Below the pieces are notes generated by a model. That model was not told where the DNA came from, made no database searches, and worked only from the letters and a program-made list of their open reading frames with translations. The position numbers and the translations under genes were made by a program. This document shows, in pieces, positions 59,686-64,000 of a stretch of 64,000 nt of DNA. The stretch comes from Ustulina deusta (Eukaryota; Ascomycota; Sordariomycetes; Xylariales; Xylariaceae). The first letter of the stretch is position 1, and every line of letters starts with the position of its first letter. Location: the NCBI GenBank assembly GCA_023159155.1, contig JAJNNX010000087.1, positions 1-64,000 of the forward strand, read 5' to 3'.

Positions 59686-61338
59686 ATGGCTGACATCGAG
59701 GCGGCAAGTGACCGGGATGAGTCCAAGGCGGACCCGGCCGTTCGCCACGATGACTTCACCGGCGACGCGAAGGCAGAGCAAGAGCGCCGCAACGTCGGCA
59801 CTCTCGAGCGGAAGCTGAAGTCGCGACACGTGCAATTTATGGCACTGTCGGGGGCCATCGGCACGGGTCTTTTCGTCGGCAGCGGCCAGGTGCTGTCGCT
59901 CGCAGGCCCGCTCTCGGCATTCCTGGCGTACCTCATCACAGCCTTCAACGTGTACTGCGTCGTGCACAGCCTCGGCGAGATGGCGACGTACCTCCCGCTG
60001 CCGGGCGCCGTGGCCGTGTACGCGGCGCGCTACGTGGACGAGGCGCTGGGCTTCGCCGTCGCCTGGAACTACTGGTGGCAGATCGCCATCGGCGTGCCCA
60101 TCGAGGTGACAGCCAGCGTCGTCGTCGTCGACTACTGGCCCAACGACGTGCCCACCGCCGCCCTTATCACCCTCTTCCTCTTCACCATGGTCGCCGTCAA
60201 CTGCCTCCCCGTGCGCGTCTACGGCGAGGCCGAGTTCGTCTTCGGCGCCGTCAAATTGACGACCATCGTGGGATTGATCCTGCTCATGTTCATCGTGACG
60301 CTCGGCGGGACGCCGAGCGGCGAGCGCATCGGCTTCCGGTATTGGCAGGACCCGGGTCCGATGAAGGAATATCTCGTCACCGGCGCGCTGGGCCGGTTCC
60401 TCGCGTTCTGGAAGGTGTTCATCCAAGCGACCTTCTCGTACGGCGGCAGCGAGATGGTCGTGATCGCGTCTGGCGAGACGGAGAACCCGCGCCGCAACAT
60501 CCCCAAGGCCATCCGTCGCGTCTTCTGGCGCATCGCGCTGTTCTACGTGCTCGCCGTGTTCCTCGTCACGCTGTGCGTGTCGTCGATGGACCCGCGCCTG
60601 CTCGACGCCATCCGCACGTCGGCCCCCGGCGCCGCCGCCAGCCCCTTCGTCATCGCCATCGAGAACGGCGGCATCGCCGTCCTGCCCTCCATCATCAACG
60701 CCGTCATCCTCTCCTCGGCCTGGTCGGCCGGGAACTCGTTCTTCTACGCCTCCACCCGCGTCCTGTACTCGGCCGCCCTCGACGGCAAGGCCCCGCGGTT
60801 CCTGACCTTCGAGCGCCGCGGCGTCCCGTACGCCTGCGTCGCCGCCACCACGCTGCTCTCGCTGCTCGCGTACCTCAACGTCAGCAACAGCGGCGAGAAC
60901 GTCTTCTTCTGGCTCTCGAACCTGGCCGCCGTCTCGACCCTCATCATCTGGGCCTCCGTGTGCATCACCTACCTCCGCTTCTACCACGGCCTGCGACACC
61001 ACGGCATCCCCCGCGACACCCTGCCGTACAAGGCCCCGCTGCAGCCGTTCCTGGCGTACTTCGCCCTGGGCTTCTGCGTCGTCGTCGCCTTCTTCAACGG
61101 CTTCGACGCCTTCTTCCCCGGCAAGTTCGCCGCCGAGACCTTCGTCCCGCCCTACGTCGACGTCCCCATCTTCCTGGCCCTGCTCCTCGGGTACAAGCTG
61201 GTGATGAAGACGAAGCTGGTCCCCCTCGCGGAAATGGACCTCTGGAGCGGCAAGGCCGAGATCGATCGCCTCGAGGACTCCTGGCCGGATGTCAAGCCGC
61301 GGAATCTCCTCGAGAGGATCTGGTTCTGGATCGCGTAG
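59686..61338 (+). CDS. Amino acid permease, AAT/YAT family (Gap1-like)
   Basis: Single exon, 550 residues, about twelve helices. Helix 1 carries the family signature HVQFMALSGAIGTGLFVGSG. The region NYWWQIAIGVPIEVTAS follows in helix 3, then FSYGGSEMVVIASGETENPR (helix 6 and its conserved loop) and SSAWSAGNSFFYASTRVLYS (helix 8 region). The N-tail (about 45 residues) is acidic and lysine-bearing, as in permeases controlled by ubiquitylation. The C-tail ends LLERIWFWIA. It imports amino acids by proton symport at the plasma membrane; specificity is not evident. Strong third-position GC creates long antisense frames over the same DNA, which are not genes. Confidence 0.92.
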   Translation: MADIEAASDRDESKADPAVRHDDFTGDAKAEQERRNVGTLERKLKSRHVQFMALSGAIGTGLFVGSGQVLSLAGPLSAFLAYLITAFNVYCVVHSLGEMATYLPLPGAVAVYAARYVDEALGFAVAWNYWWQIAIGVPIEVTASVVVVDYWPNDVPTAALITLFLFTMVAVNCLPVRVYGEAEFVFGAVKLTTIVGLILLMFIVTLGGTPSGERIGFRYWQDPGPMKEYLVTGALGRFLAFWKVFIQATFSYGGSEMVVIASGETENPRRNIPKAIRRVFWRIALFYVLAVFLVTLCVSSMDPRLLDAIRTSAPGAAASPFVIAIENGGIAVLPSIINAVILSSAWSAGNSFFYASTRVLYSAALDGKAPRFLTFERRGVPYACVAATTLLSLLAYLNVSNSGENVFFWLSNLAAVSTLIIWASVCITYLRFYHGLRHHGIPRDTLPYKAPLQPFLAYFALGFCVVVAFFNGFDAFFPGKFAAETFVPPYVDVPIFLALLLGYKLVMKTKLVPLAEMDLWSGKAEIDRLEDSWPDVKPRNLLERIWFWIA

Positions 61339-62937
61339 TGCGCGGACGAGGTTACGGCAATATGTTTTCAGCCTGGTGTCATTTACCATGTGGATTGCTC
61401 GGTGGTCATGTCATTGTGCGTCTGAGGGCGCTTTGTGGGTGTGCAATGTGTTTTCTCAGCTATTAATTTACGGGGTCGGGCCATGTCAACACATACTAAT
61501 GCAGACTAAGGTGCCGCGCCGCTGCTAGCACCGGGATAGGTGGGCCCGGCGGACATTGCAGTGTTTGGGGGACTACATGTGCTGTTGGGGTTTAAGACTC
61601 CGTTCACCCTTAACGATACTGCTCAAGTCGATGTAGCGCCCCAAGCGAAGTTTTTATTCTAATGTGCATTGCTTAATATGAGAAGTATTGTAACTTAGAC
61701 TTCTAGAAATTTTACCAGGATTACCAAGTATCTATCACCTTTGACAGAAACACCGAAAAAGAATCACTGATATACTGGTTCAGGCGGATATTCTCGGGCC
61801 CTTTATGGGGACAATGGCCCAATGGCAAAAAGTGATTGGATTGTAGCTGAACATGGCCGCATTTAGCTGTGGTTATGCAGTCCGGCCTTTATTATTTTTA
61901 GTGAGGCCAATTGATTCCGTTTAGTGACTTACTCATAGGTTCCCAGCGAACCAGACCCAACCTGCTGATAATAAACAGTAATATAGCCCATTAGTGTCTC
62001 TGACCTCTAGTCACGCTCATGCAAGCAAGAATATCGTGAACTTATCATGACCTTATGATGACGGCCAAGCATTGATATTCATATTTGAAAGAGGTGAATT
62101 GTCATGGATAGACTTACCATTGACTGTACCTTGGTACTTTTATCTCGACTTCCGAGGGACCTGGATCGAGTGGTCAATTACAGATAGTATTATTCGTGTG
62201 GGTGGCGGTACCTGAAATAGGCTGGTGTGCATCGATTACCGACTTACGGGACCTCCATAGGTAGGTAGAACACACCTAGGAACACTATTTGCCGGGGGTG
62301 TTAGGCCACCTCCGGCCACCAAGGAGGCGGGGAGGTGTATTGGTGAGCATGGGTTGTCATGCAGGACTGGAGGTATTCGGCTCGAAATAGCTAAGATGTC
62401 TGTGCCTCACTGTTCAGCCCGGATGCAGCCGGGCTAAATCGACTTGGCCTCAGAGCCTTACCTTTCCTGAAGAGCCTGAGTGGTGATGTGAGGCCGGGAT
62501 CGTGCGGTTATTTAAACAGCGCTGGTTTGATTTCACTTTCGTTCCATCCTCATTTCCCCTCATCAACCACCATTCAGTAAGCAGGACCCAGGCAGTGGCC
62601 CTAACCAAGCGTATGTTTACACAGCTCGATCAATTTGTATGGGAAGCTAGCGTAGCCTCACGGCTACGGCGGAACGGAAAAAGTGAGAAGCAGCGAACAA
62701 GCGGCTCCCAACACTATATAATTACATACCGATCAACTAGCCTCGATCAGTCCCATCCAATACTACAAAGCTAGGCCTGACCTAGTCCATAACACAGCTT
62801 TAAACTGCCTTTGCTTTTAGCGAAAGAGGGACGACTAATGTCACGATCAGTGAAGTAGCATGGTAGCCAGTATATTGATACTATATAGGAATAGCAAAAC
62901 GATCAGATACGACCAAGTCTCGCTCTCTTTTCGACAT
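61339..62937. other. Intergenic, no gene seen
   Basis: About 1.6 kb. Short frames only (e.g. 62,502-62,774). A GC-rich patch with CCACCTCCGGCCACCAAGG lies near 62,305. Nothing recognisable. Confidence 0.4.
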
Positions 62938-64000
62938 TTAGAGAGTCTTCCAGTCAAATGCCCTTTCCCAAGCCGCTGCGACCTTCAGGCAATCAATATC
63001 CCTGAATTTACGACCGATAATCTGCATACCCACTGGCAGCTTCACACTTGGATCTTCAGAAGCTGGCGAAAACCCAACAGGAAGAGAAAGTGCAGGATGC
63101 CCTGTGCCTAGAATGTGCATCAGTCGTACAAATCACCCATTATTTAACGGGCGATATTCCAACTTACAGTTCAGTGGGCTGGTATTGGCTAGGAGACCGG
63201 TTGACATCTGCATCAGCTTCAGTGGACCTCCCCTGTATCCATCCCTGTATCCATCCTCCGGTAATCGGGTAGGTGGGTTAGTTAGCGTAGGTGTTATTAG
63301 AACATCAACATCCTTCAGCGCCAGATCGTAGGCATCCTATTCTAATATGAGTATTTCGGAGAACGAGGGAGAGGGATCAAGTGTTTACGTACGCCGACTG
63401 CCTTCAACAAGTTCATGCACTTGGCATGAAGCTTGGGTCCGTATCGTTCCTGGGCCCAAAGGTATGCAAGATATATGTATGAGGCGCCGGGCCCCAGTGC
63501 ATCGAATTGAGCCTGTGTGAGCTTGTCACCCACTAGGTCACATCGATCCGAAAAGTGTAATTGTTTCCGTCCATGTCGTTCCCCAAGCAACGCCCCTCGG
63601 GGACTCAACACAGGTACAGAAACCATCCACGCAACCGTAGCTTCTAGGTGCGCTGGCACCGAGACAGAGGAAACAGTCGCTCCGAGCTCACTCAACTTCG
63701 TGGCAGCTGAACGAACACACGCCACGACATTTTCATCGTGGCCGGGAATCTGGAAGCCTTCCAACAGAATACCGACCTTCACTCCATCAAGCATAGTGTT
63801 CTTAGGTAATCGGGTCACCCCATCAATATCGCCGACATAGTTCACCTCATACCCTCCAAGTTCAATTGGTGGTTGCCGATCATCCCACCCATCTGGTCCA
63901 GCAATGGCTTCAAGAAGAAGAGCACAATCCCGAACGGTCTTCGCCATCGGACCGGCGTGGTCTATTGTAGGATCCAAGCTTAAAATGCCGGTATATGGGA
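62938..64000 (-). CDS. Amidase (amidase signature family), C-terminal part, runs off the window
   Basis: Exons by splice signals and frame: 64,000-63,393 (5' end beyond the window), 63,336-63,168 and 63,107-62,938; introns of 56 and 60 nt. Visible segments are PTIDHAGPMAKTVRDCALLL, then VKVGILLEGFQIPGHDENV, ALKDVDVLITPTLTNPPTRL, TGHPALSLPVGF and LPVGMQIIGRKFRD near the C-terminus. This is the usual order after the Ser-cisSer-Lys core, which must lie to the right. The family hydrolyses amides or carbamates (acetamidase, fatty acid or xenobiotic amides). A 12 bp tandem duplication within exon 2 (63,232-63,255) encodes a doubled DGYR. Substrate unknown. Confidence 0.85.

Noticed and set aside
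59671..61389. 572-codon minus-strand open frame opposite the amino acid permease, and a 463-codon plus frame at 60,075-61,466
   Set aside because: Both are frame shadows of a very GC3-rich gene; their translations are Glu/Asp/Gly- or Arg-rich without domains, while the permease frame has all family motifs.
1..64000. CRISPR arrays, bacterial-style operons, tRNA or rRNA genes
   Set aside because: No spacer-repeat pattern, no Shine-Dalgarno-led gene chains and no recognisable tRNA T-loop plus acceptor pairing; gene structure is eukaryotic.

Overview
The window is nuclear DNA of a filamentous ascomycete (Pezizomycotina). Its genes carry 50-90 nt introns with GTAAGT/GTATGT donors and CTAAC/CTGAC branch sites. 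They encode fungal families (Zn2Cys6 regulator, HET domain, NRPS-like reductase, AIM18, cyclin H). GC-rich coding islands alternate with extremely AT-rich blocks whose repeat copies differ mostly by C-to-T and G-to-A changes, the mark of repeat-induced point mutation (RIP). No tRNA, rRNA or CRISPR array was recognised.

Layout. 1-10,750: AT-rich RIP'd repeat block with a ~3 kb-arm inverted repeat and a smaller element bounded by ~230 bp repeats. 10,750-15,500: gene-poor, with a tandem duplication, a ~307 bp TA-flanked MITE and a 250 bp nonanucleotide repeat. 15,528-26,682: a compact six-gene set that looks like an organic-acid catabolic cluster: FAD dehydrogenase, Zn2Cys6 regulator, class II aldolase, MDR oxidoreductase, LigI-like amidohydrolase and Jen1-like carboxylate transporter. 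26,700-36,500: a gene graveyard holding a TPR-subtilase pseudogene abutting an O-methyltransferase fragment, an N-terminal rhodopsin-like fragment abutting an MFS fragment, and an NRPS-like carboxylate reductase with a frameshift and a stop at its catalytic tyrosine. 37,029-38,192: AIM18. 39,530-41,026: HET-domain gene. 42,351-43,738: FAD monooxygenase. 46,276-46,530: small cysteine-rich secreted protein. 46,826-56,490: a DUF7025-type AAA+ ATPase gene hit by a nonsense change, a MITE and a 6,953 bp RIP'd LTR retrotransposon. 57,354-58,477: cyclin H. 59,686-61,338: amino acid permease. 62,938-64,000: amidase running off the right edge.

The most striking observation is the retrotransposon in the AAA+ gene. 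Its 5 bp target-site duplication (GTAAG) is the gene's own 5' splice-donor sequence. The ancestral ~49 nt intron is intact on the right, and a donor is re-formed on the left, so the element lies inside what would now be a 7,007 nt intron. The second main point is the six-gene catabolic cluster, whose enzymes and transporter fit uptake and breakdown of a di- or tricarboxylate or a ring-cleavage acid. Housekeeping genes (AIM18, cyclin H) and transposon-rich accessory DNA are closely interleaved. Exon coordinates were read by eye from splice consensus and reading frame; no searches were run.
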